64,000 bases of DNA from CANJIV01 sp046330225 (GCA_046330225.1 JAXLTD010000001.1:372001-436000), one strand, 5' to 3'; shown: positions 17,822 through 26,038, numbered from the stretch's first letter. Notes: a model not told the origin generated them from the sequence alone. Program-made: numbers and translations.

Positions 17822-18767
17822 CGGTCTCCTCGCTCTGGATCAGGTACTCGGAGACGCCGAGACCCTCGTGGCCGTCCCAGCGCAGCCGGGTCAGCCCCTC
17901 GTTGACGTGGGTGAGGCGCCCGTCGCGGCGCTGGCGCAGCGGGGCCACCGCGACGGCCTCGCCGTCGAGCCGGGCCTCGCGCCCGAGCGCGTCGCGGACG
18001 CGCACCGTGAACCGCCGCTGGCAGCCCAGGTCCGGGTCGTACTCCGTGGCGGAGGTGCACGCCACGACCGGCGCGCCCTCGCCGTCGCGCTGCATCCACC
18101 CGCCGGCGGCGGCCTCCCCGCCGGGCGTCCCGATCTCGTTGGCCAGCAGGTAGGTGTCCGGATCGACGACCATCCCGAACCAGCGCCACCACGGCACCCC
18201 CTGCCAGTCGCGCACGCCCCACGAGTGGTCGCGCAGCCCGGCGCCCGCCAGCGGCAGCCGCACCCCGTCGACCTCGAGCACGCCGGCGACGGAGCCGGCC
18301 TGCTCGTAGTGGCGGTCCGCGACGCCGCGCACGCCGGCGAGGCCGATCGAGATCGGGTCGTCCCACGCCATGAACCGCAGGCGCCCCCGAACCGCGACCG
18401 GCGTTGCCGCGTCGCGGCCTCCGGCGAGCGCCTCGGCCCGGGGGAACGCAGCTCCGGCCCCGTCGACGTCGACGGTCCAGAGCGCAAACGGCTGCTCGCA
18501 GGTGTAGCGCAGCGGGCCGGCGGCGACCGCATCGCCTTCGCGGTCCTGCGCCCGGGAGAACACGAGCACGAATCGGCCGTCGGGCAGCCACAGCCCGAGC
18601 GCCGCCTCGATCCGGCCCTCGTTCGGGCGGCGGCCGATCCGGGTGTAGAAGACCGTGCCGCGCGGGTCGCCACCGCCGAAGTAGAAGGAGTCCGACCACT
18701 GCGTCTCGGCGCCCGGCGTGCGGAACCGCTCGTCGTCCGGGCCGATCGATGCCGCCGTGGCCGCCAC
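17814..18767 (-). CDS. Conserved protein of AttH/CrtC lipocalin-like type
   Basis: A 317-residue soluble protein without signal peptide. The hallmark is RDHSWGVRDWQGVPWWRW near residue 185, close to the DHSWG block of AttH/CrtC-like (hydroxyneurosporene synthase-like) double-lipocalin proteins found in many actinobacteria. The N-terminal third (SDSFYFGGGDPRGTVFYTRIG) fits the same beta-sandwich. Enzymatic role unknown; it heads an operon with the LLM oxidoreductase and RibD-like reductase, so a redox modification of a hydrophobic substrate is conceivable (inference). The GTG at 18767 is chosen because TAGCGT lies seven bases upstream; longer starts would run into the divergent promoter and gene. 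Confidence 0.7.
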   Translation of the reverse strand: MAATAASIGPDDERFRTPGAETQWSDSFYFGGGDPRGTVFYTRIGRRPNEGRIEAALGLWLPDGRFVLVFSRAQDREGDAVAAGPLRYTCEQPFALWTVDVDGAGAAFPRAEALAGGRDAATPVAVRGRLRFMAWDDPISIGLAGVRGVADRHYEQAGSVAGVLEVDGVRLPLAGAGLRDHSWGVRDWQGVPWWRWFGMVVDPDTYLLANEIGTPGGEAAAGGWMQRDGEGAPVVACTSATEYDPDLGCQRRFTVRVRDALGREARLDGEAVAVAPLRQRRDGRLTHVNEGLTRLRWDGHEGLGVSEYLIQSEETDA

Positions 18768-18774
18768 GTGGCGG

Positions 18775-18801
18775 ACGCTACCAGCGCCACTCGGATAGGC
18801 T
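18775..18801. promoter_or_regulatory. Back-to-back -10 elements of a divergent promoter
   Basis: On the minus strand TAGCGT (18780-18775) lies seven bases before the GTG at 18767. On the plus strand TAGGCT (18796-18801) lies nine bases before the ATG at 18811. The two start codons are only 43 bp apart, so both transcripts are almost leaderless. Confidence 0.5.
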
Positions 18802-18810
18802 CGGCCCCGC

Positions 18811-19263
18811 ATGGACTTCTCGGCCTTGCGACGCGGCGAGTACATCGCCATGGTGGGCGGCTTCCTGCTCGCCGTGGGCGTGTTCCTTCCGTGTTACAGC
18901 ACCTCGGGGCTGGGCTCGATCGACGGCGCGCGCGGCGACCTCTCCTACTTCGACGTCCACGACATCACGCGCTGGCTGCTGCTTGCGGGCGCCACGGCGC
19001 CGTTCATCCTGGCCTACATCGTGGCCCGCCACAACAAGCTCTCGTGGCCGCGCGGCGAGATGACGATGGTCGTGTCGATCGCCGCACTGGGGTTCCTGCT
19101 CTACAACTGCCTCATCAACAAGCCCGGCGACGTGCCGAGCCTCGTGTCGCTGGCCTTCGGCTTCTTCGTGATGGTCCTCGGCGCCGGCATGATGCTCTTC
19201 GGGTCCCTGTGGCGCTCGTCGGCCGAGGGCGAGCGTCCGCGCAAGCCGCCCGGCACGATCTGA
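18811..19263 (+). CDS. Four-helix membrane protein of unknown function
   Basis: A 150-residue integral membrane protein with four hydrophobic segments (about residues 12-28, 54-72, 85-102 and 110-132), a short soluble loop after the first (SGLGSIDGARGDLSYFDVHD) and a charged C-terminus. Family not recognised. It precedes glpX by 26 bp and may be co-transcribed with it, though a functional link is not evident. Confidence 0.75.
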   Translation: MDFSALRRGEYIAMVGGFLLAVGVFLPCYSTSGLGSIDGARGDLSYFDVHDITRWLLLAGATAPFILAYIVARHNKLSWPRGEMTMVVSIAALGFLLYNCLINKPGDVPSLVSLAFGFFVMVLGAGMMLFGSLWRSSAEGERPRKPPGTI

Positions 19264-19289
19264 TCCCTCGCACCGCAGGAGCCGCCCGG

Positions 19290-20282
19290 ATGACCGACGA
19301 CGCCCGCCCCGACCGCAACCTCGCCCTCGAGCTCGTGCGCACGACCGAGGCCGCCGCGATGGCGGCGGCGCGCCTCGTCGGCCGCGGCGACAAGATCGCC
19401 GCCGACCAGGCAGCCGTCGATGCGATGCGCTACGTGCTGGACTCGGTCTCGATGGACGGCCTCGTCGTCATCGGCGAAGGCGAGAAGGACGAGGCGCCGA
19501 TGCTCTTCAACGGCGAGCAGATCGGCAACGGCACGCCGCCCCAGGTCGACATCGCGGTCGACCCGCTCGAGGGCACGCGCCTGACGGCGCTCGGGATGCC
19601 CAGCGCGCTGGCGGTCATCGCGCTGTCCGAGCGGGGCACCATGTTCGATCCCGGCCCGTGCGTCTACATGGAGAAGATCGCCGGGGCCGCGGCGATCGCC
19701 GACCTGCTCGACCTCGACCGCCCGCTGGGCGAGACGGTGGGCCTGATCGCCGAGCGCAAGGGCACGGACGTCAACGACGTCATGGTCGTCGTGCTGGACC
19801 GGCCGCGGCACGAGGCCGGAATCGCCGCGATCCGCGACGCCGGCGCGCGCGTGCGCCTCATCACCGACGGCGACGTCTCCGCGGCCCTGCTGGCGGTGAC
19901 CGACGACGCGCCGGTCGACCTCCTGTGGGGGATCGGCGGGACGCCCGAGGGCGTCATCTCGGCTGCGGCGATCAAGTGCATCGGGGGGCGGCTGCTCGGG
20001 CGCCTGTGGCCGCGCAACGACGATGAGCGCAGCGCGGCAGTCGCGGCCGGGTACGACCTCGCCCGGGTGCTCGACCAGGACGACCTCGTGACCGGCGACG
20101 ACTGCTTCTTCTCCGCCACCGGCGTGACCGACGGCGACGTGCTCCAGGGCGTGCGGTTCGTCAGCGCGGGCGCGGCGACGACCGAGTCGCTGGTCATGCG
20201 CTCGCGGTCCGGGACCGTCCGGCGCGTCCACGCCCGGCACAACCGGGCGAAGCTGAACCTGCTGCGCCGGGCGACGTACTGA
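19290..20282 (+). CDS. glpX: Class II fructose-1,6-bisphosphatase GlpX
   Basis: A 330-residue enzyme of the normal GlpX size. It hydrolyses fructose 1,6-bisphosphate to fructose 6-phosphate for gluconeogenesis. Diagnostic blocks: GEGEKDEAPMLFNGE, the metal-binding DPLEGT, LITDGDVSAAL and GGTPEGVISAAA. The ATG is chosen because AGGAG (19277-19281) precedes it by eight bases; the much longer open frame upstream is antisense or out of context. This is the usual gluconeogenic FBPase of actinobacteria. Confidence 0.96.
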   Translation: MTDDARPDRNLALELVRTTEAAAMAAARLVGRGDKIAADQAAVDAMRYVLDSVSMDGLVVIGEGEKDEAPMLFNGEQIGNGTPPQVDIAVDPLEGTRLTALGMPSALAVIALSERGTMFDPGPCVYMEKIAGAAAIADLLDLDRPLGETVGLIAERKGTDVNDVMVVVLDRPRHEAGIAAIRDAGARVRLITDGDVSAALLAVTDDAPVDLLWGIGGTPEGVISAAAIKCIGGRLLGRLWPRNDDERSAAVAAGYDLARVLDQDDLVTGDDCFFSATGVTDGDVLQGVRFVSAGAATTESLVMRSRSGTVRRVHARHNRAKLNLLRRATY

Positions 20283-20297
20283 GGCCGGGAGCGGGGC

Positions 20298-21056
20298 CTA
20301 CCCCGACGTGACCCGCCCGGCGCCCTCGCGCGGCCGGTCCCCGGCCTCTGGCGGCAGGCCGAGCGCGACCGCCGCCTCGGCATCCGCAAACCGGCCCACC
20401 CGGCTCTCGGCGAGGTCCATCCGGGCGAGCGACCGCAGGAAGCCGTGGGTCACGATGACGTGGATTCGCGACTGGGTCTCGCGGTAGAGCCACGTGCCCA
20501 GCCCCGAGGCGATCGAGGGGTAGAAGTTCGCCACCTCGACCTCGACGTGGACCACGGCCTGCCCGGGCGGACCGCCTGGCTGCCGGCGGACCGAGAGGGC
20601 CAGCCAGCCATCGCCGCCGCGTCCGCGCCGCGCGACGAGCACGCCGGATTCGATGCGCCAGCGCACGAGCCCGAAGTCCTCGTCCATCTCGTACTCGGGC
20701 GGCTGGAAGCGCAGGAGCACGAGCGGTGCTGCGAGCAGGACCACCATGCGCCCGGTCGGCGCGTAGACGACCCGGATCAGCCCGAGCGTGCAGCGGGAGA
20801 GGAAGCGCCAGTACGTGCGGGCGAGGCGCTCGAGGTGCATCGGCGTCCACAGCGCGTCGAGGTCGGCCACGGGCATCGTCGCCTCGGCGGCCTGGACGGA
20901 GCGGACTGCGCCGCGGGCGTCGAGGACGGTGGCGTCCTCCGGGTCGACGATGCGGATGGCCCGGCCGGCGGAGCGCTGGCGCCGGAGGGCCCAGGCGCCG
21001 GCGAGAGCGGCCGCGGCGGCGGCCACGCCGGCGGCGGCCACCGGGCGCGCGGTCAC
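20298..21056 (-). CDS. Membrane-anchored conserved protein of unknown function
   Basis: A 252-residue protein with an N-terminal hydrophobic anchor (about residues 5-25), a second hydrophobic stretch (VVLLAAPLVLL, about 103-115), then a beta-rich domain that includes GLVRWRIESGVLVARRGRGGDGWLALSVRR and VVHVEVEVANFYPSIASGLGTWLYRETQSRIHVIVTHGF (quoted in part). The latter resembles a lipid-binding or polyketide-cyclase-like sheet, but I cannot name a family. Its GTG start overlaps the stop of the NAD(P)-binding gene by 4 bp, so the two are co-translated. Confidence 0.7.
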   Translation of the reverse strand: MTARPVAAAGVAAAAAALAGAWALRRQRSAGRAIRIVDPEDATVLDARGAVRSVQAAEATMPVADLDALWTPMHLERLARTYWRFLSRCTLGLIRVVYAPTGRMVVLLAAPLVLLRFQPPEYEMDEDFGLVRWRIESGVLVARRGRGGDGWLALSVRRQPGGPPGQAVVHVEVEVANFYPSIASGLGTWLYRETQSRIHVIVTHGFLRSLARMDLAESRVGRFADAEAAVALGLPPEAGDRPREGAGRVTSG

Positions 21057-21958
21057 GATCGGCCTGCCTCGGCGAGCGCCGCCCGGGCCGCCGCCTCGAA
21101 TCCGAGCGGGGCGTCGTTCAGGCCCGGGGGCGGCGGCACGTCCACGACCATCTCCGCGCTGAGCCCGTCGACGAGCGGCTCGACGAGGCCGCGTTCGACG
21201 GGCGTCACGAGGCTCACCCAGTACGACGAGAGCCGCGGGGTGAGCACGGGCACGGGCACGACCACGGGCGGGCGGCGCCCGATCACGGCGGCGTAGCGGC
21301 GCATCATCGCCCGGTAGGTCAGCACATCGGCGCCGCCGAGCTGCACCTCGCCCGGTGCGTCCTTCTGCTCGGCGGCGGCCGCAAGGGCCGCCACGACGTC
21401 CCCGATGGCGATCGGCTGGGAGCGCGTGCCGATCCACCGCGGGCAGATCATCGCGGGCAGCCGGCGCACGAGCGCGTCGAGCATCAGGAACGAGGCGCTG
21501 CCGGCCCCGACCACCATCGCGGCGCGGGCGTAGACGAACTCGTCGGCGCGCTCGCCGAGCAGCTCCGCGACCTCGTGGCGGCTGCGCAGGTGCGCCGAGG
21601 CGCCGGCGCCGGTCGCCCCAAGGCCGCCGAGGTACACGACGCGGCGGACTCCGGCCCGGCGGGCCGCATCGCCGAACGTGCGCGCCGCTTGGCGGTCGCG
21701 CGCCGCGAACGACCCGGCGTCGCTGCCGCGCCCCATCGAGTGGATCAGGTAGTAGGCGGTGTCCGCGCCGGCGAGCGCTTCCTCGAGCCCGGCGCCGGTG
21801 GCGGCGTCGCCGCGCACCGCCTCGGCCCCCGGGGGCAGAATGAGGCGCTCGGGCGTGCGGGCCAGGCAGCGCACGGCGTGGCCGCGGGCCAGGAGCACAG
21901 GGAGGAGCCGGCCTCCGATGTACCCCGAGGCGCCGGTGAGGAGGATCTGGCGGGTCAC
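21053..21958 (-). CDS. Atypical SDR / NAD(P)H-binding epimerase-like protein
   Basis: A 301-residue Rossmann protein: ILLTGASGYIGGRLLP is the dinucleotide loop, AYYLIHSMGRGSD follows the fourth strand, and no YxxxK catalytic pair stands out, as in NmrA-like and complex-I-assembly atypical SDRs. The GTG at 21958 is supported by a GGAG ribosome site four bases upstream; the open frame further upstream overlaps the divergent MerR gene. It may act on quinones or lipids, or serve as a redox sensor (inference). Confidence 0.85.
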   Translation of the reverse strand: MTRQILLTGASGYIGGRLLPVLLARGHAVRCLARTPERLILPPGAEAVRGDAATGAGLEEALAGADTAYYLIHSMGRGSDAGSFAARDRQAARTFGDAARRAGVRRVVYLGGLGATGAGASAHLRSRHEVAELLGERADEFVYARAAMVVGAGSASFLMLDALVRRLPAMICPRWIGTRSQPIAIGDVVAALAAAAEQKDAPGEVQLGGADVLTYRAMMRRYAAVIGRRPPVVVPVPVLTPRLSSYWVSLVTPVERGLVEPLVDGLSAEMVVDVPPPPGLNDAPLGFEAAARAALAEAGRS

Positions 21959-22084
21959 GGTCTCCTGCAGTACGTGCCCCGGCCTCCGAGCGATTGACCC
22001 CGTGGCGCGGCGGGACCGTACCCGCACCGTCGGGCAGGATCCTCCCGGGCGCGCGTGGAAGGGAGGCCGGACGATCGGAGAGAC

Positions 22085-22924
22085 GTGGAAGGACTGGCCA
22101 TCAAGGACGTTGCGGAGCAGACCGGGGTTGCCGCCGGCACGATCCGCATGTGGGAGCAGCGCTACGGGTTCCCCGAGCCCCGGCGCACGGAGACCGGCTA
22201 CCGGCGCTACACCGACGCCGACGTCGAGGCGATCCGGCGCGTGCTCGCCTGCCGGCGCCGCGGGCTCTCCGTCCCGGCGGCAATCGAACGCGCGCGGGGC
22301 GCTGGCCCCACCGACCGCCCGTCGATCTACGCCGCAGTCGCTGCCGCCGGCGGGGAGCCGGCGGCCCGGCCGCTGCGCAAGTCGACGCTGTTCGCGCTGA
22401 GCCGGGCCATGGAGGACGAGGCGCTCGCGCGGGCGGCCCGCCCGATCGTGTTCGCCGCCTTCCAGCACGAACACTTCTACCGCGCCGTCGAGCACCGCTA
22501 CCGCCGGCTGGCCCAGGCCAGCGACGCCGCCGTGGTCTTCGCCGACTTCCCGGCGGTGCGGGCCGAGCCCGGCTGCCCGGCCGAGATCCCGATCGCGCCG
22601 GAGGACGCGCTCGGCAACGAGTGGGCGGTCATCGTTGATGCGCCCGGCTTCGCGGCGTGCCTGCTGGCCTGGGAGCAGCCCGGCACGATCCAGGCGGGCG
22701 GGCCGGACGATGCGGACCGCCGATTCGAGTCGATGTGGACGCTGGATCCCGCCGTCACCCGCCGGGCCGCGCGCGTGGCCGCCAGCCTCGTCGCCCGCCA
22801 GGCTCCGGCGCTCGGCGCGTCGCTCGACGCGCAGCTGGCGGACCGTCCGCTGGCGATCGAGGAGCCCACGCCCGCCCTCACGGCGGTGACCAACCGAATC
22901 GTGGAGTACCTCGAGGCGGCCTGA
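22085..22924 (+). CDS. MerR-family regulator with DICT sensory domain
   Basis: A 279-residue regulator. Residues about 5-70 form the MerR winged helix (IKDVAEQTGVAAGTIRMWEQRYG, RTETGYRRYTDADV). Residues about 100-215 match the DICT domain (STLFALSRAMEDEAL, FAAFQHEHFYRAVEHRYRRLA), thought to sense light or redox in association with other proteins. The GTG at 22085 is preferred to the one at 22055 because GGAG sits just ahead of it and the protein then starts at the helix-turn-helix. It diverges from the SDR operon, which it may control. Confidence 0.88.
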   Translation: MEGLAIKDVAEQTGVAAGTIRMWEQRYGFPEPRRTETGYRRYTDADVEAIRRVLACRRRGLSVPAAIERARGAGPTDRPSIYAAVAAAGGEPAARPLRKSTLFALSRAMEDEALARAARPIVFAAFQHEHFYRAVEHRYRRLAQASDAAVVFADFPAVRAEPGCPAEIPIAPEDALGNEWAVIVDAPGFAACLLAWEQPGTIQAGGPDDADRRFESMWTLDPAVTRRAARVAASLVARQAPALGASLDAQLADRPLAIEEPTPALTAVTNRIVEYLEAA

Positions 22925-22942
22925 CGGGGCCGGGGCGACGAC

Positions 22943-22963
22943 GGCCCGGCCGGCCGCCGGGCC
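22943..22963. terminator. Bidirectional hairpin between convergent genes
   Basis: GGCCCGGC-CGGCC-GCCGGGCC is an 8-bp perfect stem in the 45-bp gap between the MerR-DICT gene and moeA, which converge here. There is no T-tract. Confidence 0.55.
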
Positions 22964-22969
22964 AGCCAC

Positions 22970-24160
22970 CTAGGGGAGCCGCTCGATCTCGATCTCGGCT
23001 CCGGCGGCCAGCCGGCCCGTGCCGCGAGGCAGGAACGCCAGGGCGTCGGCGTCGAGCATCGAGCTGAGCATGTGCGAGCCCTGGGCCCCTGTGGCCCGCG
23101 CCTCGAGCGTCGGGCCGCCGCCCGTGAGCCGGACCCGCACCGCCTGCTCGCGCTCGGGCACGAGTGCGGCGTCATGCGCAAGCCGCGCCGTCTCGCGATC
23201 TGGCAGCGGCGGGGCGCCCTGGAGCGCCCGGAGTGCCGGGGCGGCGAACAGCTCGAATCCCACCATCGAGGAGACCGGGTTCCCGGCGAGCCCGATCGCG
23301 AGCACGCCGTCGCGGGCGCCGAACCAGACCGGCTTGCCGGGACGCAACGCGACGCGCCAGAAGCGCTCCTCGAAGCCGGCGGCGCGCAGCGCGGCCTTCA
23401 CGTGGTCGTGCGGGCCGACCGACACTCCGCCCGACAGGAGCAGCACGTCCGCGCCGAGCGCGCCGCGCACCGCGGCCTCGGTCGCCGCGGCGGTGTCCGC
23501 CACGCGGTCGGCGCCGATCACCTCAGCGCCTTCGCGGGCAGCGAGGATCGCCAGGGTCAGCGAGTTGGTCTCGTGGATCTGCCCCGGGCCAAGCGGCGCT
23601 CCGGCGGCCACGAGCTCGTCGCCGGTCGCCAGGACGGCCGCCCGGGGGCGCTGCGCGCAGCGCAGCGCCCCGGCCCCGGCGGCAGCGGCGACGCCGATCG
23701 CCGCAGCGTCGAGCCGCGCCCCGGGCTCGAGCAGGCGCGCCCCGGCAGGCAGATCCTCGCCCGGCCAGCGAACGTTCCGCCCCGCTGCGGCGGCGCTGGC
23801 GAGGGTGACGTGGCCGTCGTCCGCGGCCGCGTCCTCGAGCGGGACCACGGCCTCAGCGCCGGCTGGCAGTGCCGCGCCGGTCGAGATCGCCATGGCCTCG
23901 CCGGGCCCGACCGGCGCGGTCGCGGGCGCACCGGCGCGGCTCTCGCCCACGATGCGCAGGCGCCGGCCGGCCGGGCCGGCGGCGACGGCCCAGCCGTCCA
24001 TGGCGCTGTTCGGGAACGGGGGCACGTCGTGTGCGGCGACGAGCGGCTCGGCAAGGACCCGTCCGGCGGCGTCGGCCAGGGGCACCGGCTCGGTGCCGAG
24101 GGGCTGGACGGCGGCGAGGACGCGACGGCGCGCCTCCTCGAGCGGGATCGGCTCGGCCAT
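22970..24160 (-). CDS. moeA: Molybdopterin molybdenumtransferase MoeA
   Basis: A 396-residue MoeA of standard length. It inserts molybdate into adenylylated molybdopterin. Seen: MAEPIPLEEAR start, SAMDGWAV, TGAALPAGAEAVVPLED, the VLATGDELV strand leading to the active site, LLSGGVSVGPHDHVKAAL, PGKPVWFGARDGVLAIGLAGNPVSSMV (quoted in part) and the C-terminal beta-barrel. No other moa/moe gene is in the window. CACAAT lies six bases before the ATG, so its mRNA is likely leaderless. Confidence 0.95.
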   Translation of the reverse strand: MAEPIPLEEARRRVLAAVQPLGTEPVPLADAAGRVLAEPLVAAHDVPPFPNSAMDGWAVAAGPAGRRLRIVGESRAGAPATAPVGPGEAMAISTGAALPAGAEAVVPLEDAAADDGHVTLASAAAAGRNVRWPGEDLPAGARLLEPGARLDAAAIGVAAAAGAGALRCAQRPRAAVLATGDELVAAGAPLGPGQIHETNSLTLAILAAREGAEVIGADRVADTAAATEAAVRGALGADVLLLSGGVSVGPHDHVKAALRAAGFEERFWRVALRPGKPVWFGARDGVLAIGLAGNPVSSMVGFELFAAPALRALQGAPPLPDRETARLAHDAALVPEREQAVRVRLTGGGPTLEARATGAQGSHMLSSMLDADALAFLPRGTGRLAAGAEIEIERLP

Positions 24161-24166
24161 CTGCGG

Positions 24167-24172
24167 ATTGTG
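24167..24172 (-). promoter_or_regulatory. -10 element (CACAAT), leaderless type, for moeA
   Basis: CACAAT on the minus strand is separated from the moeA ATG by six bases. It departs from TANNNT at the first base. Confidence 0.4.
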
Positions 24173-24185
24173 ACGGCCGGCGGCG

Positions 24186-24908
24186 CTAGCGGACGACGAG
24201 CACGCCGATGTGCTCGACGCCGTCGAAGCGCAGCTGCTGAGCGACGGCCTGCGTGAGGTCCCAGTTCGCGTTGTTCGCGTACGGGCCGCGGTCGATGACC
24301 GGCACGGTCATCGACCGTCCGCGGTAGTAGATCTCGACCTGCGTGCCGCACGGCAGTGTTCGGTGCGCGACGCCGACGGTGTCCTTTCGCAGAATCACGC
24401 CGCAGGCGGTCCGCGAGCCCCAAGGGCCGCCGTACCAGGTGGAGATCTCGCTGCGGTAGACCGTGACCAGGGTCTGAGCCGGAGCGTCACCGGTGGCCGA
24501 GCGCACGGCGGCAGCGGTGCCCGTGATCGCCCGGAGCTTGATGCGGCCTGAGCGATTGGCCCGCCAGACGGCGCTGAACGCGCCGCGGGTGCCGGCCACG
24601 GTCCGGGTCACCGTGACCCAGCCCGTCCGCACGTCGAGGCGCTGGATCGAGATCGTGGCGTGGGCGCCGCGAGTGCCGACCGTCCCCGTCAGGGCGAGCG
24701 AGCGGCCCAGCAGGGCGTAGGGACGGGCGTTCAGGGTGGGCTGCCCGGGCTCCGGGGCGACCAGGCCGCCGCCGCCAGCGGGAGCTGCGACGCCGCTCGG
24801 AGCGCCTGGGGCGATGCTTCCGGACGCGGCCTGGCCGGAAGCGGGCAGGGCGAGCGCCGCGCTGACGGCGAGCGCGGCGGCCATGGAGGTCGCGTGACGG
24901 GTCCGCAT
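24186..24908 (-). CDS. Secreted RlpA-like double-psi beta-barrel protein
   Basis: A 240-residue exported protein with a signal peptide (about residues 1-28), an Ala/Gly/Pro-rich linker, a beta-sandwich segment (about 60-145) and a C-terminal RlpA-like barrel starting at STWYGGPWGSRTACG. The barrel keeps HRTLPCGTQVEIYYRG and VPVIDRGPY, whose Asp is the likely catalytic acid of lytic enzymes of this type. It probably binds or cleaves peptidoglycan at the wall. It is preceded by a c-di-AMP riboswitch, the classical regulator of actinobacterial wall hydrolases, which supports the wall role. Confidence 0.88.
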   Translation of the reverse strand: MRTRHATSMAAALAVSAALALPASGQAASGSIAPGAPSGVAAPAGGGGLVAPEPGQPTLNARPYALLGRSLALTGTVGTRGAHATISIQRLDVRTGWVTVTRTVAGTRGAFSAVWRANRSGRIKLRAITGTAAAVRSATGDAPAQTLVTVYRSEISTWYGGPWGSRTACGVILRKDTVGVAHRTLPCGTQVEIYYRGRSMTVPVIDRGPYANNANWDLTQAVAQQLRFDGVEHIGVLVVR

Positions 24909-24918
24909 GAGAGCTGGG

Positions 24919-25080
24919 GTCCCGGCCTACGAGGTGAGCTGTCGGGCTCGCGCGCGACCGGCGTTGCCGCCAGGCCGGGCGCTACGGACCAAGAACGGCA
25001 TCCGATTCGCCCCAGACGGACCATGCGGCCCGCCAGTGGTTCCCCCGTCCGCCGCGCGCAGGCGCGCAGCGGTTCGGCCA
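24919..25080 (-). ncRNA. c-di-AMP riboswitch (ydaO/yuaA class)
   Basis: On the minus strand the leader of the RlpA-like gene shows the conserved ydaO blocks in order: GGCCGAACC at the 5' end, GGGGGAACCA at about 25040, TGGGGCGAATCGG at about 25010, and CAGCTCACCTCGTAGGC at about 24925-24941, immediately before the coding region. This class binds c-di-AMP and usually turns off wall hydrolase and potassium/osmolyte genes when the signal is high. The identification rests on motif recall by eye; a covariance-model search would settle the ends. Confidence 0.9.
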
Positions 25081-25088
25081 GAGCGCCG

Positions 25089-25118
25089 CAGTATACCCCG
25101 GCGAGCGCGGCGCTGTCG
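25089..25118 (-). promoter_or_regulatory. Promoter of the riboswitch-rlpA transcript
   Basis: TATACT (25094-25089) is an excellent -10, and CCGACA (25118-25113) is a partial -35 at 18 bp spacing. Transcription would start near 25082, directly at the 5' edge of the riboswitch. Confidence 0.65.
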
Positions 25119-25175
25119 GGCCACTCCGGCCGCACGCGCCGTCCGCCGGCAGGCCGCCCGGGCCCTTCGGTGCGC

Positions 25176-25736
25176 CTACGGCTTGGGGATGCGCGCGGCC
25201 GCGTCGCGCACGATCCGCGTGCCGATGGAGATCCCGAGCTGCGCCAGCTCTCCGGCCGCCTGCAACGCCGTCCCGAGGAGCTCGGTGCCGGCAGCCGGCG
25301 GCGGCGCCTGGCGGCGGGGCGGCTCCGGCGAGGCCGCGGCTGCCTTCGTGGCGGTCGATGGGCGCACCGCCTTGAGCGGCTGGCGATCAGGCGCGCCGGC
25401 GGCCGCGAGCCGGGGCCGCCGGTTCGCGGCCGGCGTGCGGGCCTTGGTTCCCGACGGCGCCTTCGCCTTGGGCGCGGACTTCGGCGTGGCGCGGGCCGCG
25501 GTCCGCCCGCGGGGGGCGGTTCCCCGGGTGGCGCGGGCGGGCTTGGCTGGCGTCGCTTGGGCTGCTGGCGGGGCCGGCGCTCCTGACCCGTCGCCGGCGG
25601 CCGGGCGGGCCGTTGCATCCCCGCCAGCAGGGCCGGATCCGGCAGCGCGCCGGGCGCTGCGCCGGTGCGGGCGGGAGCGCGGCAGGCTTCCCATCACGCC
25701 GTCCGCGACCGGATCGGCGGGCTTCTCATCACTCAC
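25176..25736 (-). CDS. Basic Ala/Pro/Lys-rich protein with conserved C-terminal helix
   Basis: A 186-residue low-complexity protein. Residues about 5-140 are rich in Ala, Pro, Arg, Lys and Thr, including AKPARATRGTAPRGRTAAR-like runs reminiscent of histone H1 tails. The last 40 residues (TELLGTALQAAGELAQLGISIGTRIVRDAAARIPKP, shown in part) form an amphipathic helix that is not low in complexity. No family named. The GTG start is decided by GAGGAG five bases ahead. DNA binding or membrane surface association are both possible. It is divergent from the sigma factor gene. Confidence 0.6.
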   Translation of the reverse strand: MSDEKPADPVADGVMGSLPRSRPHRRSARRAAGSGPAGGDATARPAAGDGSGAPAPPAAQATPAKPARATRGTAPRGRTAARATPKSAPKAKAPSGTKARTPAANRRPRLAAAGAPDRQPLKAVRPSTATKAAAASPEPPRRQAPPPAAGTELLGTALQAAGELAQLGISIGTRIVRDAAARIPKP

Positions 25737-25894
25737 GACTGCTCCTCGCGACGTCTCGTGGCCATCCCCTGACCTGCACATCATCGCGCACGGAGCGGGC
25801 AATCGCGCCGAAACTTGAAACGCTGGCGGACGTTGAACGTAGTGTCAGTGCGGGGTGTTCCCTGATCGGCCCCGCGCATTGCCCCCAAGGGCGC

Positions 25895-25923
25895 TTGACT
25901 TCAGTATGTAAAGCGCCTACCGT
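25895..25923 (+). promoter_or_regulatory. Housekeeping-type promoter of the sigma factor gene
   Basis: TTGACT (25895-25900), 17 bp, TACCGT (25918-25923). It is the clearest -35/-10 pair in the window and sits in a locally AT-rich patch. A leader of about 108 bases precedes the start at 26039. The rest of the 302-bp gap (25737-26038) holds only this promoter and the possible minus-strand promoter of the basic protein (TACGTT at 25841-25836). Confidence 0.75.
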
Positions 25924-26038
25924 ATAGAACGTATGTTTGAGTCCCGGGAGTGCGCGCTCAAGCGCATGTCCTCGTGACTCGATCCGTATCGATGCGCCGC
26001 TCGGCAATCCCGCTCGCGGCGCTGTGAAGGAAGAACGC

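Noticed and set aside
25803..26038. tRNA or riboswitch in the sigma factor leader
   Set aside because: I looked for clover-leaf arms and known riboswitch blocks and saw none; the AT-rich patch is explained by the promoter.
25937..26038. 34-residue N-terminal extension of the sigma factor
   Set aside because: The extension is unlike sigma factors, and AAGGAAG precedes the ATG at 26039; the stretch is leader.
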